Positions 6,462 to 12,572 of a DNA stretch of 12,572 nucleotides are shown here, one piece after another (positions within the stretch are counted from its first letter, which is position 1; each line of letters begins with the position of its first letter). This DNA comes from JAJTYI01 sp964420145 (GTDB lineage: Bacteria; Patescibacteriota; Dojkabacteria; B142; OLB20). The stretch covers positions 1 to 12,572 of the forward strand of contig CAYQRB010000028.1 in assembly GCA_964420145.1 (NCBI GenBank), read 5' to 3'. Both the position numbers and the translations under genes were made by a program. A model generated the notes under the pieces. That model ran no database searches and had not been told where the DNA came from. It saw only the letters and a program-made list of their open reading frames with translations.

Positions 6462-7880
6462 TTATTTGTAATGTGGGTATCTATTTTTGAATTCGGCGAC
6501 TAGATATAGTGAGCCTGTTATAACTGTGATAGTAGTTGCGTTCTGATTGTGGTTGTGTTCGTAGTCTTTTTGGTTTGTATAACACTCTTGACTAGCCTCG
6601 AGTGCCTCATCTAAATTTTGAGTAGCATATATTTTTCCTGTGAATTTGAAAAGTTTTAGTATTTTTTCTATATGATCGGGATTTATTGATTTCAGTTTCA
6701 TATCTTGATTTGATAGATGAAATCGTGTTGGAAAAAAATTATACGCAACGGTTTTTAGTGTTCTGAGCATAGATTTTATGTCTTTGTCTTCTTTGAAGGC
6801 AACTATAAAGTTAAATTTTTGATTAGGGAATTTTTTATTAAGACTTATGGTTAAGGCTTTAATTTTTTGAGGATTATGAGCTCCGTCAAGAATTATCGTG
6901 TTTGTTGGCGTTTTTATAATTTCAAATCTTCCCGAGAAAGAGAAGTTTTTGACGATATCTCTTACTCTATCAGGTTTAATTTCCCAGTTATATTTTTTAC
7001 TTAGTAATACTAGAACTGATAGGCTTAGAGCCAAGTTCTCAAGCTGATAAGTAGGTAGTGTTTGTGTTGGGATATTGGAAAGTGTTGTATCCCCAAAATG
7101 AAAATCAGTGTTAGGGTTTATGTGAATGTCTTTATTTTTTCCTGGTTGTGTAGATTTGTGGATAGTGATGGTTTTGGAAAGTGTTAGTGGGAAAATTTCT
7201 GACTTCATAGATATGGCTCTGTTTTCAATTATACTGTCAGAAATTTTCCCACTTTTCATATAAACTACACTTTGTCCTTTGTTTATAATCCCTGCTTTAT
7301 TAGTAGCAATTTCGGTTATAGTTTTACCTAATATATGAGTATGATCTTTTCCGATTCGGGTGATTACGCAGAGTTTATCACGATTGTTTATACAGTTACT
7401 GGCATCAAATGTTCCTCCAAGTCCGGTTTCTATAACAGCATAATCAACTCTCTCTTTTGCAAATGTATAGTATGCCAAAATCATCAGCATTTCAAAATAC
7501 GATAAAGAAAGGTATTTGCTTCTACTGACATCATCAAAAGTAGGTAGTAGTTTTGAGAAATTATCTCTAAATTGCTTTTTACTTATGAGGGTATTATTGA
7601 TCTGAACCCGTTCTCTAATATCTATCAAGTGAGGAGAAAGCGTTAATCCTGTTTTGAATCCATGTGTAACCAAAAGTTTACTTATAAACATAGCGGTAGA
7701 GCCTTTGCCTGAAGTCCCTGCAATATGGATTGTTTTAATTTTTTCTTGTGGGTTTTCGAGTAATTCTAAAGTATATTTAACTCTCTCTAGTGAAAAACCC
7801 GCACTATAGCCGATATCAATTTTTTCATGAATTCTTGAATATAAATAGTTTTCAACTTCAGAGAAACTTAGATTAGTCAT
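6462..7880 (-). CDS. folC: Folylpolyglutamate synthase / dihydrofolate synthase
   Basis: FolC is a cytoplasmic Mur-ligase-family enzyme. It adds glutamate to folates with ATP and, in bifunctional forms, makes dihydrofolate from dihydropteroate. With the ATG at 7880 the protein has 472 residues and begins MTNLSFSEVENYLYSR, a normal FolC start. An in-frame ATG at 7919 would add 13 residues and overlap the upstream reductase gene by 29 bases. Seen in order: P-loop GTSGKGST at 55-62, HLIDIRERVQIN, VIETGLGGTFDASN (usually GGRLDATN), IGKDHTHILG with the KAGII segment, SGRFEII, and LDGAHNP at 331-337 opening the C-terminal domain. Length is slightly above the usual 420-450. It lies 10 bases after the reductase gene and is probably co-transcribed. 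No other folate gene is visible in the window, so whether it makes dihydrofolate or only extends salvaged folate is open. Confidence 0.93.
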   Translation of the reverse strand: MTNLSFSEVENYLYSRIHEKIDIGYSAGFSLERVKYTLELLENPQEKIKTIHIAGTSGKGSTAMFISKLLVTHGFKTGLTLSPHLIDIRERVQINNTLISKKQFRDNFSKLLPTFDDVSRSKYLSLSYFEMLMILAYYTFAKERVDYAVIETGLGGTFDASNCINNRDKLCVITRIGKDHTHILGKTITEIATNKAGIINKGQSVVYMKSGKISDSIIENRAISMKSEIFPLTLSKTITIHKSTQPGKNKDIHINPNTDFHFGDTTLSNIPTQTLPTYQLENLALSLSVLVLLSKKYNWEIKPDRVRDIVKNFSFSGRFEIIKTPTNTIILDGAHNPQKIKALTISLNKKFPNQKFNFIVAFKEDKDIKSMLRTLKTVAYNFFPTRFHLSNQDMKLKSINPDHIEKILKLFKFTGKIYATQNLDEALEASQECYTNQKDYEHNHNQNATTITVITGSLYLVAEFKNRYPHYK

Positions 7881-7890
7881 AGGGAGTTGA

Positions 7891-8577
7891 TTATTTATTG
7901 CGTAAAAGCAGACTATCAAAGGCTAGTGGGGTATTTCTAGTAAGAGCAAATATAACCACCTCAGCAACTTGTATAGGAGTCATCCAATTAGACTGATCTT
8001 TCTCGACACCTGTTTTAGTGTGGAAGGCTGTCTTCATACTAGGTGGGTAGAGATTAAAGATTTTGATATTGCTGTTTTTTAACTCTAATTTTAAGCTTTC
8101 GCTAAATCCGTGTATTGCGTATTTGCTTGCACAATAAATACTTAAGTTTTGAGCCGGCTCTAGTGCTTTGGTGGACGCAATATTTACAACAAAGCTTTCA
8201 GATCTTTTGCTAAGAAGTGGCAAGCAGGCTTGTGTTGTATAGATCAATCCTTTGAGATTAGTATCTATAACATTTGAAATCTCAAGAGGAGAAGATTGGA
8301 GTAATGGTGCTTCTAGGTATATCCCTGCATTATTGATTAAAATATCTAATGATGCGATATTTTTAACCATTAGATTTACTTGTGAGGAATCAGTAATATC
8401 ACAGCAAAAGGTTGTAAGATTAGTGTTATTTAGTAGTTGTTCTGCTTTATCTAGCTTGTCTTGACTACGACCACAGATTAGTACTCTGGATCCTGCTTCT
8501 AAAAACTGTTGGGCTAGAGCAAAACCCAGTCCTTCACTTCCACCGGTGATTAAAATACTTTTATTGAATAGATTCAC
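7891..8577 (-). CDS. Short-chain dehydrogenase/reductase (SDR), substrate unknown
   Basis: This is a classical NAD(P)-dependent SDR of 228 residues, slightly short because the C-terminal substrate loop is reduced. The Rossmann cofactor motif TGGSEGLG is at 11-18. GRS at 36-38, with Arg37, suggests NADPH preference. Further motifs are CDITD at 59-63, NNAG at 82-85 and Asn107. The catalytic Ser135, Tyr148 and Lys152 lie in the NIAST and YCASK motifs, so the tetrad is complete. The start is GTG at 8577, the only non-ATG start chosen here; no in-frame ATG fits the conserved N terminus. Closest general types are FabG/DltE-like reductases. Its position 10 bases before folC raises the idea of a pterin reductase (FolM and PTR1 are also SDRs), but the typical TGxxxRxG of that group is not seen. 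The substrate is unassigned. Confidence 0.9.
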   Translation of the reverse strand: MNLFNKSILITGGSEGLGFALAQQFLEAGSRVLICGRSQDKLDKAEQLLNNTNLTTFCCDITDSSQVNLMVKNIASLDILINNAGIYLEAPLLQSSPLEISNVIDTNLKGLIYTTQACLPLLSKRSESFVVNIASTKALEPAQNLSIYCASKYAIHGFSESLKLELKNSNIKIFNLYPPSMKTAFHTKTGVEKDQSNWMTPIQVAEVVIFALTRNTPLAFDSLLLRNK

Positions 8578-8579
8578 TA

Positions 8580-8600
8580 TATTCTATTGTAGCTAGAATA
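8580..8600 (-). promoter_or_regulatory. Inverted repeat just upstream of the SDR start codon
   Basis: TATTCTA and TAGAATA form a perfect 7-base-pair stem around a 7-base loop, ending two bases before the GTG start. If transcription begins near 8606, this hairpin fills most of the 5' leader. It is AT-rich and therefore weak. It could be an operator or a translation-affecting hairpin, or chance. Confidence 0.25.
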
Positions 8601-8612
8601 ATAATTTGCTTT

Positions 8613-8618
8613 ATTATA
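8613..8618 (-). promoter_or_regulatory. Candidate -10 element for the SDR-folC unit
   Basis: An exact TATAAT on the minus strand (8618-8613) lies 35 bases upstream of the GTG start, in the 76-base gap after the ABC exporter gene. The nearest TTGATT (8645-8640) is 21 bases away, too far for a normal -35 element, so strength is uncertain. SDR and folC may also be read from the ABC gene. Confidence 0.3.
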
Positions 8619-8653
8619 CATATTTATAACGATATATAAAATCAATAAAAACC

Positions 8654-10420
8654 TTAATACAACTCATATTTTTTCAATAATTTCTTATTCCCCTCTATCT
8701 GATACTGTAGTAGCTCAGAGTAAACTCCTTTTTTCTGTGCAAGTTCACCTGGTGTCCCTATATCTGCTACCTTACCCTCGTTTAGTACTACGATTCTGTT
8801 AACATTTTGTATAGTCGAAAATCTATGAGCAATTATAATTACAAGTCGGTTTTTCATCAGTCTGTTTAATGCCTTTTGTACTTCTTCTTCGGACTTCGAG
8901 TCAAGGTTGCTTGTTGCCTCATCGAGTATTAAAATTGGTGCATTTTTTAAAATCGCTCGGGCGATTTGAATCCTTTGTTTCTGTCCTCCTGATAATTTCA
9001 CTCCCTTCTCCCCTACTTTTGCATTTAGTTTGTCTGGTAATTTCTCGACAAAATCCCAGGCATTGGCTTGTTTTAGTGCATTGATAATCTCAGTGTCGGT
9101 TGTATTACTGCCGTAGGCTACATTTTCTCGAATAGTGGTGGAGAAAAGCTCGTTTTCCTGGAATACTAAAGCAATATTATTTCGGATATATTGTTGCTCT
9201 ATCTCAAAATAGTTTTGATTATTTATGAATATATTCCCAGACTGTGGTTCGTAAAATCTCAATATTAAATTAACAATTGTAGATTTTCCTGCTCCACTAT
9301 GTCCTACCAGTGCTATCTTTTCATTTGGTCCTGCTGTAAAGCTGATTTGTTTGATAACATCATCAGACCCCTCATAGTGGAAACTAACCTTATCAAATCG
9401 AATTACCGGTTGTATAAGCTTTTTGTAACTACTTTGTGTTTTTAATATTTCTCCTTGAGGAAGGTCGAGTATTTCCATAAATTCTTTTGATCCACTTTCT
9501 GCGGTTTGGACTTGAGTTAGGATAAATGACATAGCATAGAGTGGTCTCCTCGCTTGTTCCAGTAGCTGGATAATTAAAACCATAGAACCTATAGTGAACT
9601 CACCTTTGAATGTGAGGTAAAAAATGATGGAATAAATAATAATCATAATTACTGATACTCCGGAGTTCCTCAAAAAATCTATAGTATGATAAGTTTTGCT
9701 TTGTTTGGCATAGATTTTATTGATTTGTTTTAGTTTCTGAGAGATAAATCCAATCTCCTGAAGCTCGGTAGTGAAGCTTTTTACAACTTTGATATTACTA
9801 ATCACCTCTTGAATTCTCCCTCTTGTAATATCTTCTAATTTGTTTTTCTTCTCCTCTTCTTTTCCCCATCTTTTGGTAGAGATAGAAGTCAGATAGTAAT
9901 ACACTGGGAAAATCCCGGCAGTAAGTAGAGCAATTGGAACACTGTAGTAGAGTAAAGTCAGTATGATAAATAAAGCCTGCAAGAATGTAGGCATTATAAA
10001 GTTGGTTGCAGTATTAAAAAACCCCTTAATAGATTTTATTCCCCTAGCTAACTGGTTAATAATTTTGCCCGAAAGCTCAGAGTCAAAATATGTTTGAGGT
10101 AGAGTTAAAATTTGATAATAAAACTTATTTGTTAAAAATTTTTCTAACTCTCCTGCTAGATGATCTCCTTTTCTACTGCTAACTGCGTCAGCTAGGTTGC
10201 GGGTAAGTGCGATTATAAGCCCTAGTATAACTAGAGTAATAATTTTATTAATATTCGCATCTCCTCCTTGTATTTTGACTACTATTTCATCAATGACAAA
10301 TTTGGAAAGAAATGGATTGATTAGGTCGAGGAAAACCCCTCCGACAATTAAAAGGGACAGTGAAAAGACAGTACGGTGCATTGGTTTCGCAAGCTTGAGG
10401 ATTTTGAGGATATTTGGCAT
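8654..10420 (-). CDS. ABC exporter, fused transmembrane and ATP-binding domains (ABCB/MsbA type)
   Basis: This 588-residue half-transporter works as a dimer, exporting lipids, drugs or peptides. Residues 1 to about 320 form the membrane domain, with roughly six hydrophobic helices (first pair in the N-terminal 80 residues, others near 145-185 and 255-290). The ATPase domain has a Walker A GHSGAGKS at 373-380, the Q-loop VFQENELFS, signature LSGGQ at 476-480, Walker B ILILDE at 496-501, the SNLD D-loop and the switch His532 in IIAHRFS. All catalytic residues are present, and the length is typical of MsbA-like homodimers. It lacks a peptidase domain, so a bacteriocin-type C39 exporter is excluded. 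The substrate cannot be told. It starts 145 bases from the divergent pilin gene and is followed in the same direction by the SDR and folC genes. No Shine-Dalgarno sequence is visible. Confidence 0.93.
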   Translation of the reverse strand: MPNILKILKLAKPMHRTVFSLSLLIVGGVFLDLINPFLSKFVIDEIVVKIQGGDANINKIITLVILGLIIALTRNLADAVSSRKGDHLAGELEKFLTNKFYYQILTLPQTYFDSELSGKIINQLARGIKSIKGFFNTATNFIMPTFLQALFIILTLLYYSVPIALLTAGIFPVYYYLTSISTKRWGKEEEKKNKLEDITRGRIQEVISNIKVVKSFTTELQEIGFISQKLKQINKIYAKQSKTYHTIDFLRNSGVSVIMIIIYSIIFYLTFKGEFTIGSMVLIIQLLEQARRPLYAMSFILTQVQTAESGSKEFMEILDLPQGEILKTQSSYKKLIQPVIRFDKVSFHYEGSDDVIKQISFTAGPNEKIALVGHSGAGKSTIVNLILRFYEPQSGNIFINNQNYFEIEQQYIRNNIALVFQENELFSTTIRENVAYGSNTTDTEIINALKQANAWDFVEKLPDKLNAKVGEKGVKLSGGQKQRIQIARAILKNAPILILDEATSNLDSKSEEEVQKALNRLMKNRLVIIIAHRFSTIQNVNRIVVLNEGKVADIGTPGELAQKKGVYSELLQYQIEGNKKLLKKYELY

Positions 10421-10495
10421 TTTAGATTAAACAAAGTTAGATAGTTGATTTTATTCTACCTTGATTTAAATATTCAAACAAAAATAGAAAAAAAC

Positions 10496-10524
10496 TTGAC
10501 ATCACTAAATTATATTCATAGGAT
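10496..10524 (+). promoter_or_regulatory. Sigma70-type promoter of the pilin gene
   Basis: An exact TTGACA (10496-10501) is followed after 17 bases by TAGGAT (10519-10524, 4 of 6 to TATAAT). Transcription would start near 10531, leaving a leader of about 35 AT-rich bases before the ATG at 10566, with no Shine-Dalgarno sequence. The rest of the 145-base gap to the divergent ABC gene is AT-rich; I could not place a good promoter for the ABC gene in it. Confidence 0.55.
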
Positions 10525-10565
10525 ATTGTTAAGTTAATTTATTTAAAGTTTTTATATTAAAAACA

Positions 10566-11000
10566 ATGGAAGAGAGAAATAAAAACCTAAAAGGGTTTAC
10601 TTTAATTGAAATTTTGATAGTAATCGGTCTTATAGCTATATTGGCCGCAATTACTATAATTGCGTTGAATCCGGCATCTAATTTTGCTAGTGCTAGAAAT
10701 TCAGAAAGACAATCTGAAATGGCTCAAATGGCAAATGCAATTGATAGATGGGTTATAGGGGGTGGAACATTGAGTGGACTAAATCCTACAACATGTAACG
10801 CAAACCCTGTAACAAACCCAACAGGGAAACCTATTAACTCTGCTCTAGGGGTTCCTTTCACAACGATATTCCCGGGAGGCGATTCTACGATACCGGTTGA
10901 TCCAGGTAGTAGTCAACCATATGTAATTTGTGGTAGTAGCAGTAGTTATACCTTAATGGCTCCCGCTACAGATGGAACCCGCGTAGTTTTGACCAGATAA
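10566..11000 (+). CDS. pilA: Type IV prepilin (major or minor pilin)
   Basis: The 144-residue protein is a class III (type IV) prepilin. A short positively charged leader (MEERNKNLKG) ends at Gly10. The cleavage and methylation motif FTLIE follows, with Phe11 as +1 and the conserved Glu15 as +5. Residues 11-34 form the hydrophobic helix that anchors the subunit in the membrane and later packs the pilus core. The amphipathic continuation (ARNSERQSEMAQMANAI) is typical. The remaining globular part is small, rich in Gly, Ser, Thr and Pro. Its only cysteines, Cys77 and Cys122, could form a disulfide like the D-loop of pilins. Prepilin peptidase and the rest of the machine are not in the window, but the PilB ATPase follows. 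Its own promoter and terminator suggest separate, higher expression than pilB. Whether it is the major subunit is inferred. Confidence 0.9.
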   Translation: MEERNKNLKGFTLIEILIVIGLIAILAAITIIALNPASNFASARNSERQSEMAQMANAIDRWVIGGGTLSGLNPTTCNANPVTNPTGKPINSALGVPFTTIFPGGDSTIPVDPGSSQPYVICGSSSSYTLMAPATDGTRVVLTR

Positions 11001-11016
11001 TCTCATAAAAGATTTT

Positions 11017-11045
11017 AAAAGAGGAGCTTAGGCTCCTCTTTTTTT
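11017..11045 (+). terminator. Strong intrinsic terminator after the pilin gene
   Basis: A perfect stem AAAAGAGGAGC / GCTCCTCTTTT (11 pairs, 7 of them the GC-rich core) with the 4-base loop TTAG is followed by a run of T (continuing to 11045). It begins 17 bases after the pilin stop codon. It is by far the clearest terminator in the window and separates pilin from pilB transcription. Confidence 0.92.
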
Positions 11046-11091
11046 ATGAAAAATTAAAAAGTTTTTAGCGAAGTTTCTTGATTTATATTAC

Positions 11092-11120
11092 TTGTGAGCA
11101 GTTAGTTTTTTTGTTTTAAT
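11092..11120 (+). promoter_or_regulatory. Candidate promoter of pilB
   Basis: TTGTGA (11092-11097, 4 of 6) and TTTAAT (11115-11120, 5 of 6) are 17 bases apart. Transcription would start near 11127, giving a leader of roughly 17 bases before the ATG at 11144. Its place directly after the pilin terminator supports it, because pilB otherwise would have no transcription start. Confidence 0.4.
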
Positions 11121-11143
11121 ATTAGGTAGTATTTAGAATTTTT

Positions 11144-12572
11144 ATGTCAGGAACTGCCCAACCTAACAACCAATCAAATCCACAGGCTAGTGTTGGTCTG
11201 TCTAGTGTGGGTTCTCCCTCTACAGCAACTTCGGTTTCTCCTGTGCATTCTACTCCCAATACTCCTACATCTTCGACTATAAATACACCTGTTTCTCCAG
11301 CTACTGGTGTATCTAGTACTTCATCTACAAGTACACCAATAAATCCAAATAACTTAGAGGGAAATATGACCTCACCTGTTACACAGAACTCTCAGACACA
11401 ACATACAACATCTCCTACTCCACCTCCTCAGGCACAAACTAAACATCAAGTATCAGTAGATGACTCACAAAGCGAAAAACCTAAAAAGAAAATCCAAACT
11501 ATAGAGAGACCAAAAGACGGTAGTGAGTTAAATATTGTTGAGCTTATCAACTATGTAGTTAAACAGGCAATCAAGGCAAAAACTTCTGATGTACATATAG
11601 AACCACACGAGGAGATTGTGGTTGTGCGGTTTAGAATAGATGGTATCTTGAAAGATGTACTGCAGATTGGAAAAGATGTGCAAGAGTCTTTACTGTTTAG
11701 AATCAAAGTCGCTGCGAAGCTTCGTACCGATGAACACTTTGCTCCGCAAGATGGTAGGATAAGATTTGTTATAGATAACAAAAAAATTGATACCAGAATC
11801 TCAATCCTTCCCACAAGTGCAGGAGAAAAGGTAGTAATGAGGCTTCTTATTAAGGAGGGAAAATCATTTTCTTTCACTTCACTAGGAATGTCAGAACACG
11901 ATCAGCTTATAGTAGAGAAAAGTTATAACAGACCATACGGTATGATATTAGCAGTTGGCCCTACCGGCTCTGGTAAAACTACAAGTTTGTATGCAATCTT
12001 GCAAAAGTTGAATTCAAGAGATGTAAATATAACTACTGTAGAGGACCCTGTAGAGTATAGTATTGATGGAGTAAACCATATCCAGGTAAATAATAAAGCA
12101 AATCTTACTTTTGCGTCAGGGCTTAGATCGATACTTCGTCAAGACCCTGATATTATAATGATTGGTGAAATCAGAGATGCAGAAACAGCAAACATCGCTA
12201 CAAATGCAGCGCTTACTGGTCACTTAGTTTTATCCTCACTACATACCAATGACGCAATCTCAACAATCCCTAGATTAACCGATATGGAGGTTGAGCCTTT
12301 TCTGGTAGCTTCTACATTAAACATTATTATTGCTCAGAGACTTGCAAGAAAGCTTTGCGATAATTGTAAAAAAGAGTACACTATAACAGAAGAAAAATAT
12401 TCTAGGATTAAAAAAATGCGTCCTGATCTTGCGGAAATGTTGAAAGTTGGAGATAAAATCTTTGAGGAAGGTGGTTGTGATACTTGTGGGGAGTCTGGAT
12501 TTAGTGGTCGAGTCGGTCTATTTGAAATTTTAGAGATTACAGAAAAAATCCGTAGGATGATTTCGGAGAGAG
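11144..12572 (+). CDS. pilB: Type IV pilus assembly ATPase PilB (GspE family), 3' end cut by window
   Basis: PilB is the hexameric cytoplasmic ATPase that drives pilus extension. 476 codons are open to the window edge. The ATG at 11144 is the first after an in-frame TAG. Residues 1 to about 125 are disordered (Ser/Thr/Pro/Gln-rich, then basic KPKKK), where PilB normally has a folded N-terminal (MshEN-type) domain. From 126 the conserved core begins: SDVHIEP, then the second N domain. Next come Walker A GPTGSGKT at 272-279, the Asp box TVEDPVEY, GLRSILRQDPD, Walker B-type IIMIGEIRDAET, and the His box LTGHLVLSSLHTND. Cys405, Cys408, Cys445 and Cys448 form the zinc-binding CxxC pair that marks PilB/GspE and is missing in PilT. 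The final part of the protein lies outside the window. PilB is preferred over a secretion GspE because a pilin gene is adjacent. Confidence 0.93.
   Translation, partial: MSGTAQPNNQSNPQASVGLSSVGSPSTATSVSPVHSTPNTPTSSTINTPVSPATGVSSTSSTSTPINPNNLEGNMTSPVTQNSQTQHTTSPTPPPQAQTKHQVSVDDSQSEKPKKKIQTIERPKDGSELNIVELINYVVKQAIKAKTSDVHIEPHEEIVVVRFRIDGILKDVLQIGKDVQESLLFRIKVAAKLRTDEHFAPQDGRIRFVIDNKKIDTRISILPTSAGEKVVMRLLIKEGKSFSFTSLGMSEHDQLIVEKSYNRPYGMILAVGPTGSGKTTSLYAILQKLNSRDVNITTVEDPVEYSIDGVNHIQVNNKANLTFASGLRSILRQDPDIIMIGEIRDAETANIATNAALTGHLVLSSLHTNDAISTIPRLTDMEVEPFLVASTLNIIIAQRLARKLCDNCKKEYTITEEKYSRIKKMRPDLAEMLKVGDKIFEEGGCDTCGESGFSGRVGLFEILEITEKIRRMISER

Noticed and set aside
7881..7919. FolC start at 7919
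   Set aside because: It would overlap the SDR gene by 29 bases and add residues with no family counterpart. The ATG at 7880 gives a normal FolC start.
11551..11877. Minus-strand frame of about 108 codons inside pilB
   Set aside because: The plus-strand frame is clearly PilB core sequence, and the antisense translation has no recognisable features.
179..12572. UGA read as glycine (code 25), as in Gracilibacteria and Absconditabacteria
   Set aside because: Reading frames of 472 to 708 codons contain no in-frame TGA and use GGN for glycine throughout. The only TGA at a gene end (6432-6434) is followed directly by TAG, so it is uninformative. The standard code fits.
1..12572. CRISPR array, insertion sequence, integrase, tRNA or defence system
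   Set aside because: I saw no spaced direct repeats, transposase or recombinase motifs, terminal inverted repeats, tRNA T-loop consensus, or defence-type nuclease genes on either strand.

Overview
The window looks like part of a low-GC (by eye about one third G+C), small-genome bacterium of the Candidate Phyla Radiation (Patescibacteria). The evidence is indirect. It combines a type IV pilin with a PilB motor ATPase, a short Obg without a C-terminal extension, a one-chain ADP-forming acyl-CoA synthetase, very compact gene spacing, and long Ser/Thr/Pro/Gln/Asn-rich disordered regions. No rRNA or ribosomal protein is present to fix the phylum. Long reading frames contain no in-frame TGA, so the code is the standard bacterial one. 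No start in the window has a convincing Shine-Dalgarno sequence.

Layout. Bases 1-178 begin with about 30 very GC-rich bases, possibly the 3' part of a structured RNA such as SRP RNA, or a contig-end artefact. A plus-strand block follows: a 617-residue low-complexity protein with a C-terminal membrane anchor, the ribosome-associated GTPase Obg, a PduO-type cob(I)alamin adenosyltransferase, and a fused ADP-forming acetate/acyl-CoA ligase that makes ATP by substrate-level phosphorylation. A 298-base gap after it holds a probable 51-residue membrane peptide on the minus strand. That peptide has its own promoter, back to back with the promoter of a 124-residue Gre-like protein on the plus strand.

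A minus-strand block covers 6462-10420. In transcription order it holds an ABC exporter (fused membrane and ATPase domains), a short-chain dehydrogenase/reductase and FolC. The reductase and FolC lie only 10 bases apart and may be a unit with their own promoter; a pterin/folate link is possible but unproven.

Divergent from the ABC exporter is a type IV pilus segment. It has a prepilin with a clear processing site, preceded by a TTGACA-type promoter and closed by a strong intrinsic terminator. The pilus assembly ATPase PilB follows and runs off the right edge. PilB has about 125 disordered residues where the usual N-terminal regulatory domain would sit, similar in composition to the first protein of the window.

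Most genes are housekeeping. The items most worth a second look are the tail-anchored disordered protein beside obg, the Gre-like protein without an acidic tip, the unlisted 51-residue membrane peptide with its divergent promoter, the altered Obg G4/G5 motifs, the uniform lack of Shine-Dalgarno sequences, and the PilB N terminus.
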